Assembly (NCBI RefSeq): GCF_000739455.1
Contig: NZ_CP009211.1
Span: 1,685,458 to 1,749,457, forward strand
Source: Corynebacterium imitans
Lineage (GTDB): Bacteria > Actinomycetota > Actinomycetes > Mycobacteriales > Mycobacteriaceae
Direction: 5' to 3'
Length of the DNA: 64,000 nucleotides
Shown here piece after piece: positions 28,691 to 38,793 of this stretch. The notes under the pieces are model-generated. The model was not told the origin of the DNA. It saw only the letters and a program-made list of their open reading frames with translations, and did not search any database. A program made the translations under genes and the position numbers. Each line of letters starts with the position of its first letter. The first letter of the stretch is position 1.

Positions 28691-29173
28691 TTAGATCAGG
28701 TGCGCTTCGCGCTGCAGCTCGCGCACCGTCACGTCGGCACCCTGCGGCACGATGGCGAACACGCGGCGGTCAACGTCCAGACCACGAGACAGGTTGTGCA
28801 TCTGGCCGAACAGCGCCATGCACATGCCGGACGCGAAGTCGATGTAGGCCTTCGCGTCCAGCTTCTTCATGTTGGTCAGGTCCATGATGACGATGTCGCC
28901 GTTGCGGAAGGGCTCGCCTACCTGCTTCGCGTCGCGGTAGGAGTGCAAAAGCGGCACGACCACGCTCGGGTTCGGGCGGGCTGCCGGTGCCTGTGCGTAG
29001 TCGGCGGCGCGCGCCGAGGAGTAACGCTCGCCGCGGGCGTCGTGGCGGGCGCGGTTGTGCTCGCCGCGGGTGGCACGCTCGTCCACGTCGTTGTCGTACT
29101 CGTCGTCGTAGTACGCGTCGTTCTCGTAGGGGCCGAAGCCGAGGAATTCGCGCGCGCTTTCAAAGATGGACAT
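28691..29173 (-). CDS. sepF: Cell division protein SepF, 160 aa
   Basis: An N-terminal amphipathic helix (MSIFESAREFLGFG) for membrane binding is followed by an acidic Asp/Tyr-rich linker (about 15-75) and the globular SepF domain with VVPLLHSYRDAKQVGEPFRNGDIVIMDL and DFASGMCMALFGQMH. SepF ties the FtsZ ring to the membrane; actinobacteria lack FtsA, so SepF is the main anchor. GGAGCA 8 nt upstream of the ATG at 29173 supports this start over a longer frame to 29248. Confidence 0.95.
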   Translation of the reverse strand: MSIFESAREFLGFGPYENDAYYDDEYDNDVDERATRGEHNRARHDARGERYSSARAADYAQAPAARPNPSVVVPLLHSYRDAKQVGEPFRNGDIVIMDLTNMKKLDAKAYIDFASGMCMALFGQMHNLSRGLDVDRRVFAIVPQGADVTVRELQREAHLI

Positions 29174-29317
29174 GAGTCGTGCTCCTTTAAACAGGGGTGT
29201 ACAAGTGCTGGTTATGCTGCCGTAGAGGTCAACCGCAAGTACTGCCATTTCCCCTGCTCTCGGTGCGTGAATACCGGGAGCAGGAGAATACAGAGCATGT
29301 AATTTACGGGTTCGCGC

Positions 29318-30040
29318 CTAGCCTACGGGGCGCGGTCCGCACACCGCGGTTCCGACACGCACCACATCGGAGCCGTGTGCAATTGCCAGCTCGAAATCGC
29401 CGGACATACCGGCAGAGAATCGCAAGCGGCGGCCCAGCTGCGCGGCGAGGCGGTCGGTGTGCTCACGGACTTCGGCGAAGACGGCCGCGGGGTCGGCGTC
29501 GAGCGGCGGGACCACCATGAGGCCGTCGAGGACGAGGTGGGTGGCCTGCTCGGTCGCGTCGACAAGCGCAGCGAGCTCAGTAAGCGATACCCCACCGCGG
29601 CTGGTATCGCCGTCGGCCGAGACCTGGATGAGGCACGGCAGGCGATCGCTGACCCGGTCCCCGCGCTCGAGCGCGAGCGCCATCCCGCGGTCGAGGCCGT
29701 TCGCGAGCTTCACCGAGTCGAGCGAGTGCACCTCAGCAGCCCAGCGGGCCACGGCGTTGGCCTTCTTGGACTGGATCTGGCCGATCATGACGATGCCGCA
29801 ATCGACGCCGTCGGCGGTGAGCGCCTCGGCCTTGGCGCGGGCCTCCTGCTCGCGATTCTCCCCCACCAGGCGCACCCCGTTTTCGGCGAGTGCGCGAATC
29901 ACGGCGACGTCGTGGAACTTCGTCACCGGCAGCAGCTGCACGCTGCCCGCCTCGCGCCCTGCGGCGCTCTCAGCGGCTTCGATGCGTGCATGCACGGCCG
30001 CGAGGTTCTCCTGCAGCTGGGCAGTGGTCAGTTCCGTCAT
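29318..30040 (-). CDS. yggS: YggS-family PLP-binding protein, 240 aa
   Basis: Alanine-racemase-like TIM barrel with the PLP lysine in QLLPVTKFHD, the family loop VRLVGENREQEARAKAE, and RFSAGMSGDFELAIAHGSDVVRVGTAVCG at the end. YggS (PLPBP) binds PLP without known enzymatic turnover and keeps the cellular B6 pool in balance. The ATG directly follows the pgeF stop (TAAATG), so the two are coupled. A 144-bp gap follows before sepF, with no gene and no clear terminator. Confidence 0.93.
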   Translation of the reverse strand: MTELTTAQLQENLAAVHARIEAAESAAGREAGSVQLLPVTKFHDVAVIRALAENGVRLVGENREQEARAKAEALTADGVDCGIVMIGQIQSKKANAVARWAAEVHSLDSVKLANGLDRGMALALERGDRVSDRLPCLIQVSADGDTSRGGVSLTELAALVDATEQATHLVLDGLMVVPPLDADPAAVFAEVREHTDRLAAQLGRRLRFSAGMSGDFELAIAHGSDVVRVGTAVCGPRPVG

Positions 30041-30769
30041 TTACTTTGCTCCCGTCAACCAGATCACTCCCGCCTGGCGGCCAGTGGTGCCCTCGCGGCG
30101 GTGTGAGAAAAATGCGTCGTCACTAATGGTGTCGCGCGGATCCGCGTCAATGTGGGTCACGCCGACCGACATGAGTTGGCGCACGATACCGGCACGGATG
30201 TCCAGGCCCGGGGTGCCCTTCGCAGTGGTGGTGGTCGAGCCGGGAAGGTGCGCCTCGACGTCCGCGGCCATCGCTGCCGGCACTTCGTAGGACTCGCCTG
30301 CCGCGGCAGGACCGAGCAGCGCCTGGATGTTCGCCGGCTTCGCGCCGAGTTCCACCATCTTCTCGACTGTGCGCTTGACGATCCCGTTGCGCGCGCCCAT
30401 CCGGCCCGCGTGGACCGCGCCGATCACGCCCGCGGCGTGGTCAGAGAGCAGCACCGGCGTGCAGTCGGCCACCAGCACACACAGGGCGAGACCAACCTGG
30501 GTGGTCACCAGCGCGTCGGTGGCGGGCACCGGTTCCTCCTGCGGCCCATCAACGACGGTCACCGTGTTGGTGTGCAGCTGCTCCATCCACACGAAGTCCT
30601 GTGCAGGCAGGCCGAGGATCCCGGCCAGGCGCTCGCGGTTGGCGCGCACCGCCTCCGGGTCGTCGCCGACGTGCTCGGCCAGGTTGAAAGAGTCGTACGG
30701 GGACGCCGAAGCCCCGCCCGCACGGGAGGTAAACACCATGCGGACGGGGCGCGAAGCAAGATTTTCCAT
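30041..30769 (-). CDS. pgeF: PgeF/YfiH-family (laccase-domain) protein, 242 aa
   Basis: The metal-ligand triad of the family is visible: His in WMEQLHTNTV, Cys in VLVADCTPVLL and His in GAVHAGRMGA. The product starts MENLASRPVRMVFTSRAGGAS and contains YDSFNLAEHVGDDP. E. coli PgeF removes misincorporated L-serine from peptidoglycan precursors (UDP-MurNAc-Ser), which would fit the position between ftsZ and yggS; other members were called polyphenol oxidases or purine nucleosidases. The exact activity here is inferred. Confidence 0.88.
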   Translation of the reverse strand: MENLASRPVRMVFTSRAGGASASPYDSFNLAEHVGDDPEAVRANRERLAGILGLPAQDFVWMEQLHTNTVTVVDGPQEEPVPATDALVTTQVGLALCVLVADCTPVLLSDHAAGVIGAVHAGRMGARNGIVKRTVEKMVELGAKPANIQALLGPAAAGESYEVPAAMAADVEAHLPGSTTTTAKGTPGLDIRAGIVRQLMSVGVTHIDADPRDTISDDAFFSHRREGTTGRQAGVIWLTGAK

Positions 30770-30792
30770 GCCCCTCAGGCTAGCGCGTCTGC

Positions 30793-32043
30793 CTAGCGGA
30801 GGAAGTCAGGCACGTCGATATCAAAGTCGTCGTCGCCGCCATCACGCTCGTCGCGGCGCTCTTCCTGGCGCCCGAAGTTCGAGCGCTCAGTGCTGGTGAA
30901 CAGGCCGCCGCGCTGCGAGTCGTAGCTGTGGCGCGGGGCGCGCTCCTCACGCGGGGCGTGCTCTTCGCGCGGGGCGGGCTCGCGCTCGGGTGCAGCGGTG
31001 GCGGGCTGGGACGCGCGATCGTCGAAAAGCGAGGCGCGCGGCGCGGATTCAACCTGTGCCTGCTCGGTGGCCTGCGCGGCGTCCGGACGCACGTTGGCTG
31101 CTTCGTCGAAGCCGGTGGCGATGATGGTCACGCGGACCTCGTCGCCCAGATTGTCGTCGATAATCGTGCCGAAGATGATGTTGGCGTCCTCGTCGGCCTT
31201 CTCCTGCACGATCGAGGCGGCGGTGTTGACCTCCATAATGCCCAGATCGGAGCCACCGGCGACCGAGAGCAGCACGCCCTTCGCGCCCTCCATGGTGGCC
31301 TCGAGCAGCGGCGAATTTATTGCCTGCTCGGTCGCCGACATCACGCGGCCCTCGCCGCTGGCGGAGCCCACGCCCATCAGCGCGGAGCCGGCATCGGCCA
31401 TGACGGAGCGCACGTCGGCGAAGTCGACGTTGATCACGCCCGGGATGGTGATCAGGTTGGTAATGCCCTGGACACCGTTGTAGAGCACCTCGTCGGCAGC
31501 GCGGAAGGCGTCCATCATGGACAGCTCCGCATCGCCCAGCTGCAGCAGGCGGTCGTTCGGGATGACGATGACGGTGTCGCAGACCTGCTTAAGCTGCTCA
31601 ATGCCCTCAAGTGCCTGGCGGGTGCGGCGCTTGCCCTCGAAGGTGAACGGGCGGGTGACCACGCCAATGGTCAGCGCACCCATCTTCTTCGCAATGCCCG
31701 CGACGACCGGGGCCGCACCAGTACCGGTGCCGCCGCCCTCGCCGGCGGTGACGAAGACCATGTCGGAGCCCTTGAGCGATTCCTCAATCTCCTGCTTGTG
31801 ATCCTCAGCAGAGGTGCGGCCTACCTCGGGGTTCGCGCCCGCACCGAGGCCACGGGTGGCCTCGCGGCCGATATCGAGCTTGGTGTCTGCATCGGTAAAC
31901 AGCAGCGCCTGGGAGTCGGTGTTGATAGCGACGAATTCGACGCCCTTCAACCCTTCTTCAATCATGCGGTTGACGGCGTTTACGCCACCGCCGCCGACAC
32001 CGACGACGCGGATCATGGCGAGGTAGTTCGCGGGAGAGGTCAT
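30793..32043 (-). CDS. ftsZ: Cell division GTPase FtsZ, 416 aa
   Basis: Tubulin-like GTPase with [17 protein letters not shown], the tubulin signature [15 protein letters not shown] and the T7 loop [15 protein letters not shown] variable linker rich in Arg/Glu/Pro (about 320-395) contains imperfect [13 protein letters not shown] repeats. The conserved C-terminal peptide [12 protein letters not shown] should bind SepF. The 142-bp gap upstream (32044-32185) is probably a promoter region, since ftsZ commonly has its own promoters; no hexamer there is convincing enough to mark. Confidence 0.97.
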   Translation of the reverse strand: MTSPANYLAMIRVVGVGGGGVNAVNRMIEEGLKGVEFVAINTDSQALLFTDADTKLDIGREATRGLGAGANPEVGRTSAEDHKQEIEESLKGSDMVFVTAGEGGGTGTGAAPVVAGIAKKMGALTIGVVTRPFTFEGKRRTRQALEGIEQLKQVCDTVIVIPNDRLLQLGDAELSMMDAFRAADEVLYNGVQGITNLITIPGVINVDFADVRSVMADAGSALMGVGSASGEGRVMSATEQAINSPLLEATMEGAKGVLLSVAGGSDLGIMEVNTAASIVQEKADEDANIIFGTIIDDNLGDEVRVTIIATGFDEAANVRPDAAQATEQAQVESAPRASLFDDRASQPATAAPEREPAPREEHAPREERAPRHSYDSQRGGLFTSTERSNFGRQEERRDERDGGDDDFDIDVPDFLR

Positions 32044-32185
32044 GATGTGAGGTCTCGCCTTTCAGAGAGTCAAGTGGTTTAAGTCAGTAACGCCATCCAT
32101 CATGAATGACACGCGCGAAATTTTTGTGTTCTCCCCCGGCGTGTCACTACCCTCAACCTCTACTTTAGACTTTTGACCTGGGCTT

Positions 32186-33088
32186 TTAGCGGGACGTGAC
32201 CAACTCCGGGTTCGAAATATTAAACTCCGTGCCCTCCATCTGCAGCACCGACTCCAGCGCGAGCGCCTTGTTCGCGTTGTCCTCCGCCGCGCCCCAGACC
32301 ACGGTGCGCCCCTCGCGCAGCCGCAGCACGTACTCGTAGGGGCCGCGCGCGTCCAGCGCCTCGACTTGACCGCGCGCCTTTTCGCTTATCGACGCCGCGA
32401 TCTCCACCGCAGCCCGCTTCCCCTCCTCATCCTCAATCCCAGGACCGACGAGCTCCATCGCGCCCGGCGGCGGGTCCGCCACCAGGAAGTCCTTGCCCTC
32501 GGCATCAATCAGGTGTGCGCCATCCTCAAGCGCCACAAACGCGACCGCGGTGTACTCCTCCACGTCCACCTGGATGGAGCTCGGCCAGTCGCGCTTAACC
32601 GTCGCCGATTTGACCCACGGGTTCGCCGCCACACCTTCGGCCGCGGCTCGCACATCGACGCGCCCCATCGGCGTCTCCGGCACAATCCCGGTCAGCTCCT
32701 CGACCTGTTCCGGTGTCAGCGCAGCGTTGCCGTCCACGTTCACGCCGTGCACAGGCATCATCGGCGTAAACGGCATCGCCGCAGCAATGCCCGCCAGCAC
32801 CAGCAGCGACACGCCGACCGAGGCGATCGTGCGCCGCCGCGTGCGCTTGCGCTCCTCCGGGTCGGGCTCGGGCTCGGGTGCTTCTCGACGCTCCGCCGCT
32901 GGCTCGGGCTCAGGGGCCGGCTCCGGCGCAGGCTCCGGCTCTTCGGGCTCCTCGGGCTCTTCGGATTCCGGCTCCGGCTCTGACTCGACGGGCTCTTCTT
33001 CGGTGTCCGGCTCAGTGTCCGGTTCGGGCTCCTGCTCCGGCGTATCTTTCGGGGTCTCGTCGTCTGGGTTGCCAATAACCGTGGACAT
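32186..33088 (-). CDS. ftsQ: Cell division protein FtsQ with long acidic tail, 300 aa
   Basis: The N-terminal cytoplasmic tail of about 75 residues is almost entirely Glu, Pro, Asp and Ser (EPEPDTEPDTEEEP pattern). A basic stretch (ERKRTRRR), one membrane helix (about 87-107), a POTRA domain starting VHGVNVDGNAALTPEQVEEL, and the FtsQ beta domain ending NISNPELVTSR follow. It connects early and late division proteins. The start is one base after the murC stop, with GGAGG overlapping the murC end. The tail is longer and more acidic than in most FtsQ proteins I know. Confidence 0.93.
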   Translation of the reverse strand: MSTVIGNPDDETPKDTPEQEPEPDTEPDTEEEPVESEPEPESEEPEEPEEPEPAPEPAPEPEPAAERREAPEPEPDPEERKRTRRRTIASVGVSLLVLAGIAAAMPFTPMMPVHGVNVDGNAALTPEQVEELTGIVPETPMGRVDVRAAAEGVAANPWVKSATVKRDWPSSIQVDVEEYTAVAFVALEDGAHLIDAEGKDFLVADPPPGAMELVGPGIEDEEGKRAAVEIAASISEKARGQVEALDARGPYEYVLRLREGRTVVWGAAEDNANKALALESVLQMEGTEFNISNPELVTSR

Positions 33089-33089
33089 C

Positions 33090-34562
33090 TTAAGCCTCCG
33101 GCTGCTCGCGCAGCTGCGACAGGATCTCCGGGGCGAGCAGGGTCACCGTGCCCGCGCCCATGGTGAGTACGAGGTCACCCGGCTTGGTCACCGCGGCGAC
33201 CGTTCGGGGTGCGGCGGAGAAGTCCGGCTCGAGGCGTACCACGGTGTCCTCGTTGATGCGGTCAGTGATGATGCGCGAAGTCACGCCCTCGACGGGGGTT
33301 TCGCGGGCGCCGTAGATGTCGAGGATGACGCAGGCGTCGGCAAGCGAAAGGGCCCGGGCGAACTCCTCGGCAAACGCCTCGGTGCGGGAGAACAGGTGCG
33401 GCTGGAAGCACACCACGACGCGGGCACCGTTGCCCTCGGAGACCACCTTGTCGCGGGCGGCGGTGAGCACGGCGGCGACCTCGGTCGGGTGGTGCGCGTA
33501 ATCGTCGTAGACACGCACGCCGGTGAAGGGGCCGGATTCGACCTGGCCGGTGAACTCGAAGCGGCGGCGTACGCCGGTGAAGTCGCTCAGGCCGTCGGCC
33601 AGCTTCGCCGGGTCAGCGCCCACGAGTGCGCCGGCGAGCGTCGCGGCAGCGGAGTTGAGCACCATGTGGCGACCCGGCACGGTGAGACGGTAGTGCACCT
33701 CCTGCGGATCTTTGCCGGGCAGGCGCAGCTCGACAGTGGTGTTGACGTACGAGCCGTCCGCCTCTTCGGCGGTGATCACGGCACCGGCGGGGATCTCCGG
33801 GTGACGCGCGGCGGCCTCTGCGGTGCCGTAGCCGAGCACGTTTATGCCGCGCTCGATCGCTCGCTCGCCGCAGCGGGCAGCAAACTCATCGTCCAGGCAC
33901 ACCACGAGGTGGCCGCCAGGCTGGATGCGGTCGGCGAAGTCGTCGAAGACCTTGAAGTAGGCCTCGTGGGTGCCGAAGAAGTCCAGGTGATCCGGCTCGA
34001 TGTTGGTGATCACCGCGACATTCGGCTTGTAGCGCAACAGCGAGGCGTCCGACTCATCGGCCTCCGCCACGAAGACCTTGCCAGCGCCGTGATGAGCGTT
34101 CGTGCCCGCGCGGTTGAGCTGGCCGCCGATGGCGAAGGAGGGATCCAGGCCTGCCGCCTGCAGGGCGACAACAGCCATCGAGGTTGTCGACGTCTTGCCG
34201 TGAGTGCCCGCGAGCAGCAGCTGCGTGTAGCCTTCCATGAGCTCGCCGAGCAGGTCCGAGCGGCGGATCACGGGGATGCCGGCCTCGGTGGCCGCGACCA
34301 GCTCAGGGTTGTCCTTCGGGATCGCAGCGAAGCTGGTCACCACTACGGTGGGCAACTGGCCGGAGAGCTCGAGGTTCTCCTTCGCGTGCCCGATAGCGAC
34401 CTGGGCGCCCTGCGTGCGCAGCGCGCGCACCGGGCGCGAGTCCTTCACATCCGAGCCGGTGACCACCGCGCCGCGGTCGAGCAGGATGTGGGCGACGCCC
34501 GACATGCCGGAGCCGCCGATGCCGATGAGGTGGACACGCGAGAGATCAATAGTCTGCGTCAT
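33090..34562 (-). CDS. murC: UDP-N-acetylmuramate-L-alanine ligase MurC, 490 aa
   Basis: First Mur ligase, adding L-Ala to UDP-MurNAc. The N-terminal Rossmann motif [17 protein letters not shown] identifies MurC; the ATP P-loop is [13 protein letters not shown], followed by [10 protein letters not shown] and [11 protein letters not shown] and the C-terminal [22 protein letters not shown] precedes the ATG. It lies between murG (33-bp gap) and ftsQ (1-bp gap) in the dcw operon. Confidence 0.96.
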   Translation of the reverse strand: MTQTIDLSRVHLIGIGGSGMSGVAHILLDRGAVVTGSDVKDSRPVRALRTQGAQVAIGHAKENLELSGQLPTVVVTSFAAIPKDNPELVAATEAGIPVIRRSDLLGELMEGYTQLLLAGTHGKTSTTSMAVVALQAAGLDPSFAIGGQLNRAGTNAHHGAGKVFVAEADESDASLLRYKPNVAVITNIEPDHLDFFGTHEAYFKVFDDFADRIQPGGHLVVCLDDEFAARCGERAIERGINVLGYGTAEAAARHPEIPAGAVITAEEADGSYVNTTVELRLPGKDPQEVHYRLTVPGRHMVLNSAAATLAGALVGADPAKLADGLSDFTGVRRRFEFTGQVESGPFTGVRVYDDYAHHPTEVAAVLTAARDKVVSEGNGARVVVCFQPHLFSRTEAFAEEFARALSLADACVILDIYGARETPVEGVTSRIITDRINEDTVVRLEPDFSAAPRTVAAVTKPGDLVLTMGAGTVTLLAPEILSQLREQPEA

Positions 34563-34595
34563 GATTGTGCTCCTTGCTCCAAGGCGGGGGTGAAA

Positions 34596-35690
34596 CTACT
34601 TGTGGTGGCTGTGGGCGGCTGCGGCGACCACGCGGCGGGCCAGTTCCTCGGCGACGTTGCCTGCGCCCGAGGTCGCCAGCGCGTCGCGCATCTTTGCGTA
34701 GCGCGCCTCGTCGCCCAAAATGGCGGTGACTTCGGCGGCAAGCGTATCGGGGGTCAGTTGCGCGTCGTCGATGCGCACGGCGGCACCCGTGGCCACGAGG
34801 TGGGCGGAGTTTAAGCCCTGCTCCCCGTTGCCGTGCGGCAACGGCACGTAAATGGCGGGCAGGCCTGCCGAGGAATTCTCCGCGACCGTCATCGCGCCCG
34901 AACGGCACACCACGAGGTCGGCTACGGCGTAGGCGGCCTCCATATCGTCGATATACGGCACTGCGGTGTAGCCGTCGTGCGGCGCCGGGGCGTCGTTTTT
35001 GCGCCCGTATGCGTGCAGGACCTGGAACCCGGCCGCGGTGATCGGCCCGACCGCGCCGGCGAGCGCGGTATTAATGCTCACCGCGCCCTGCGAGCCGCCG
35101 GTCACCAGTACCGTCTTTGTGGCCGGGTCGAGGTTCCACATCTTGTAGCCGCGCTCAGCCTTCGCCCCGTCCGGGTCCACGCCCACGCCGGGGCGCACCG
35201 GGATGCCGACGACATCGCCGGCCATTCCTGAGTTCGGCACCGCGTTAAGACCCACGCCGCCAAGGCGCACGCCCAACTTGTTCGCCATACCGGCCAGCGC
35301 GTTGGTCTCCAGCACGAAGAACGGCAAGCCAAGCTGCTTTGCCGCCAGGTAGGCGGGCGCGGCGACGTAGCCGCCGGTGCCGAAGACCACGTCCGCGTTC
35401 GCTTCGCGCATCGCGTCTTTCGCCTGACGCACCGCACGCCGCAAGCGCGTCGGAACTTTCAGCAGCTGCAGCGGCTTCTTTCGCGGAATCGGCACCGGGT
35501 CAATCAGCGCAAGCTCGAAGCCGCGGGCCGGGACGATCGTGGTCTCTAGCCCGCGCTCGGTGCCAAGTGCGACGACGTGCGCGCCGTACGTATCGCGCAG
35601 CACCTCCCCGACGGCAAGTGCCGGCTCGATGTGCCCGGCGGTGCCTCCGCCAGCGAGAACGACAGACAGCTGCTCGTGTGCCTCACTCAT
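34596..35690 (-). CDS. murG: Lipid II synthase MurG, 364 aa
   Basis: GT28 glycosyltransferase that transfers GlcNAc from UDP-GlcNAc to lipid I on the inner membrane face. Seen: the N-terminal G-loop [47 protein letters not shown] in the C-terminal domain and [36 protein letters not shown]-like UDP-binding loop (here ending GLNSAH). Length is normal. GAAAGG lies 12 nt before the ATG. Confidence 0.96.
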   Translation of the reverse strand: [364 protein letters not shown]

Positions 35691-35706
35691 GATCTTTTAT
35701 GCCTTT

Positions 35707-37290
35707 CTAGCCCGCGCGGCGGTTGCGCGGTTCATCGTAGCGCGGCCGCTGGCGCGAGCGGGGGGAGCTTGCTTGTCGACGCCCCGCCGTTCGGTCCGGG
35801 CGCGCCACCCGCGCATGCCCCGGCGTGCGCCCCATCTGCCGAGTGCGCTCGCCGCGCGCGGTGATCGGGGTGCCGAAGCGTGCTTCACGTTCAGAGGCGT
35901 GCACCACCCGGCGTCCGCGCATGACGCGCTGCTTGTGCGGGCGGCGCTCCGGTTGGGGTGCGGCGGCTGCGCGCACCCGGCGTTCCGGCTGCGTGGTCAG
36001 GACCGGCTCCGGCTCCGGGATGCGGAAGACGCGGTCGAAGCGCGGGCGGCCGTAGTTCTGCATCGCCGAGACCGCGTCGGGCTCGTGGCGCGCAATCGAG
36101 GCGAGCACGCCCATCGCGCCGAAGGTCACCACCGCAGACGAGCCACCGGCAGAGATCATGGGCAGCTGGATGCCGGTCACCGGCAGCAGGCCGACGACGT
36201 AGCTGATGTTGATCAGCGCCTGCACCACCACCGCGGCGGTCAGCGAGGCCGCGATCATGCGCTGTTCCTGGGTCGCCGCGCGGCGCGCGGCCCGGAGGCC
36301 GAAGTAGCCGAGCGCAGCGAACAGGCCGATAACCAACGCGCCGCCCCACAGGCCGAGTTCCTCGCCGATGATGGCGAAGATGAAGTCATTCTTCGCCTCG
36401 GGAAGGTAGAACCACTTGGCGCGGGACTGGCCGAGTCCGACGCCGAAGAGGCCGCCGTCGGCAAGCGATAGGAAGCCCTGATGGGACTGGAAAGCGATGC
36501 CGCGGGTGTCGTCGAACTTGCCGAAAAGCGCGTCGAAGTAGACGTGGAAGCGATCCGAGCGGAAGCTGCCGCTGAGGAAGGTGAACAGCAGCATCACCAG
36601 GCCGATGAGCCCAAAGCTGAACAGCACGGTGCGCGTCACGCCAGCGAAGAACATGATCAGGCCCATGATCAGCGCAAAGGACAGGGCCATACCCATATCC
36701 TTCTGGGCGGCGATCAGGAGGAAGCCCGCGATGCCCACGAGGTAGAAGGCCGCGCCACTGTCCCACTTGAAGCGGATCCCCTTGCGGGCGACCTCTTGCG
36801 CGCCCCAGATGGCGAAGGTCAGACGCGCGATCTCCGAGGGCTGCACGCGCAACGGCCCTAGTGCCAGCCAGGACTGCGAACCGACCTCATCCCCGCCCGT
36901 GCCGAACGGCAACACCAGGACCAGCAGAACGTAGGAGACGAGCAGCATCACCGCGTTGATACTGCGCAACCACCGCAGCGGCATCTGCAGCGCCGCGAGG
37001 AAGGCCGCCAGGCCCATCACTACCATCAGTCCCTGGCGGGCGGCGGTCTTCCACGGTGACGCCGCCTCGAAGTACGACATCGCCATCGACGAGGACAGCA
37101 CCATCACCAGCCCGAGTCCGGCAAGCACGAAGACGACGCTGCGGATCATCGTGTAGTCGATCAGCGGGCGCGCGTCGAGGAAGTCCTCCACCCGGCGCGA
37201 GGCCGCCCCCAGCCGGGACACTGGCCGCTGCGCACGGTCGTTTCGCCGTGCCGTTCGTGCGGCTGGGTGTCCGTCGCGGGTGACCGTCAT
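35707..37290 (-). CDS. ftsW: SEDS-family glycosyltransferase FtsW, 527 aa
   Basis: Polytopic SEDS protein (about ten helices between residues 50 and 400) polymerising septal peptidoglycan with its partner FtsI, also encoded in this cluster. Motifs seen: QPSEIARLTFAIWGAQEVARKG, the FQSHQGFLSLADGGLFGVGLGQSRAKWFYLPEA region (split by a turn), and LPVTGIQLPMISAGGSSAVV. The C-terminal 120 residues are Arg/Pro-rich and disordered-looking. Start MTVTRDG at 37290 is preferred to 37320 because AAAGGA sits 8 nt before it. No gene lies in the 102-bp gap to murD. Confidence 0.94.
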   Translation of the reverse strand: MTVTRDGHPAARTARRNDRAQRPVSRLGAASRRVEDFLDARPLIDYTMIRSVVFVLAGLGLVMVLSSSMAMSYFEAASPWKTAARQGLMVVMGLAAFLAALQMPLRWLRSINAVMLLVSYVLLVLVLPFGTGGDEVGSQSWLALGPLRVQPSEIARLTFAIWGAQEVARKGIRFKWDSGAAFYLVGIAGFLLIAAQKDMGMALSFALIMGLIMFFAGVTRTVLFSFGLIGLVMLLFTFLSGSFRSDRFHVYFDALFGKFDDTRGIAFQSHQGFLSLADGGLFGVGLGQSRAKWFYLPEAKNDFIFAIIGEELGLWGGALVIGLFAALGYFGLRAARRAATQEQRMIAASLTAAVVVQALINISYVVGLLPVTGIQLPMISAGGSSAVVTFGAMGVLASIARHEPDAVSAMQNYGRPRFDRVFRIPEPEPVLTTQPERRVRAAAAPQPERRPHKQRVMRGRRVVHASEREARFGTPITARGERTRQMGRTPGHARVARPDRTAGRRQASSPRSRQRPRYDEPRNRRAG

Positions 37291-37392
37291 GGCCTCATCC
37301 TTTCGCCAAAGGCTGAACAAAAAGTATCAAGTACCACTTGAGAGTACACGGTGCGTCGCGCCACAAGGCCCGGCCCGCCTCCGTGTCTCCTG

Positions 37393-38793
37393 TCAATCCG
37401 ATGGGCACGCGCGCAGCGCCGCCGCGCGGAAGGCCTCACCGCGGGCAGCCATGCCCGGGTACATGTCCAGGCTCGCCGCCGCCGGGGCCAGCAGGACCGT
37501 GTCGCCCGGCTGTGCCTGCTCGGCCGCGTAGTCGCAGACCTGCTGCATCGCGTGCTGCGGATCCGTCTCGTCCGTGACGAAGACTGGGAGCTGCGGGGCA
37601 AGCCGCGCGCAGGCCTCGCGGATGAGCTCCCGGTCCTGGCCGAGCAGCGCGACGGCGCGCAACTGCCCGGCGTGCTCGCGCACGAGTTCGTCCACGCTGG
37701 CGCCCTTGAGCTGGCCGCCGGCGATCCACACGACTGCACCTTCGCTGCCCGCGAGCGCGGAGTGCGCCGCGTGCGGGTTCGTCGCCTTCGAGTTATCCAC
37801 CCAGCTCACGCCTTGTGCGGCATGCACGAGCGCGCCGCGGTGGTCCGCCACCTGGTACGAGGCAAGTCCCGCCTGAATCTGCGCAGGCGTTGCGCCCTGG
37901 GTCAGTGCGACAGCCGTTGCCGCCAGCGCGTCGAGTACGCCCGCCGCACCGGGTGGCTGGATGCCTGTGGCGGAGGCGACGTCGACACGCTCCCCGCCGA
38001 GGCGAGCGACGATCCGCTCTTCCTCGACGCCGACCTCGCCCTCGCGAGGTTTCGCCTGGGTAAAACCGATGATGCCTTGATAGGCCGCGGCTAGCTCGCG
38101 CACGTGCGCATCGTCGATGCCGGCCACCGCGAATCGTGCGCGAAGCACTTTGCTTTTCGACGCCGCGTAGCCCGCAAACGACCCATGCCAATCAAGGTGA
38201 TCATCAGCCAGGTTGAGCAGCACACCCGCGTCGGGCACAAGTTGGCTCGACCAATACAGCTGGAAGCTGGACAGCTCCGCGACGAGTACGTCCACGCGCG
38301 GTTCGGCGACCAGCGCGTCCGCGACCGCCAGCCCGATGTTGCCGCAGGCCTGCGCCCGCTTCCCCGTGGCTTGGCCTACCTGCGCCATGATCGCGGCGAG
38401 CATGCCGGTGGTGGTGGTCTTGCCGTTGGTTCCGGTGACTACCAGCCAGTCGCGCGGGGCACCGAAGATGCCGACGCGGTCGAGGCGGAAACACAGCTCC
38501 ACGTCGCCGATGACCTCGAGCCCGGCCGCGGCTGCAGCTACGAGCAGCGGGCTGTCCGGCCGCCAGCCCGGCGAAGTCACCACGCTGGCGAACTCGCCGA
38601 GGCGCGCGGCGGCCTCAGCGGTAGTGAGCGTGGGAGAGCCGGTCATCTCGTGGAGGTTCGCACGGCCGGTGGCGTTGTCGTCGGCAACTGCGTGCGCGAC
38701 GCCGAGCTGTGTGAGCAGCTTCGCCGCGCCCAGGCCGGACACGCCCGCGCCGGTGACCAGGACGGGTTCGGCGACCGGAAGGTGCGTGGCCAT
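37393..38793 (-). CDS. murD: UDP-N-acetylmuramoylalanine-D-glutamate ligase MurD, 466 aa
   Basis: Second Mur ligase, adding D-Glu. Shows VLVTGAGVSGLGAAKLL at the N-terminus, the ATP loop VVTGTNGKTTTTGMLAA, NLADDHLDWHGSF and the C-terminal VDNSKATNPHAAHSAL. The ATG at 38793 shares its A with the mraY stop (TAATG), indicating coupled translation; a longer frame to 38907 lies inside mraY and is rejected. Confidence 0.95.
   Translation of the reverse strand: MATHLPVAEPVLVTGAGVSGLGAAKLLTQLGVAHAVADDNATGRANLHEMTGSPTLTTAEAAARLGEFASVVTSPGWRPDSPLLVAAAAAGLEVIGDVELCFRLDRVGIFGAPRDWLVVTGTNGKTTTTGMLAAIMAQVGQATGKRAQACGNIGLAVADALVAEPRVDVLVAELSSFQLYWSSQLVPDAGVLLNLADDHLDWHGSFAGYAASKSKVLRARFAVAGIDDAHVRELAAAYQGIIGFTQAKPREGEVGVEEERIVARLGGERVDVASATGIQPPGAAGVLDALAATAVALTQGATPAQIQAGLASYQVADHRGALVHAAQGVSWVDNSKATNPHAAHSALAGSEGAVVWIAGGQLKGASVDELVREHAGQLRAVALLGQDRELIREACARLAPQLPVFVTDETDPQHAMQQVCDYAAEQAQPGDTVLLAPAAASLDMYPGMAARGEAFRAAALRACPSD

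Noticed and set aside
32493..34814. 773-residue plus-strand frame across ftsQ and murC
   Set aside because: Crosses a gene boundary on the other strand and contains Ser/Gly low complexity from the acidic ftsQ tail; no family features.
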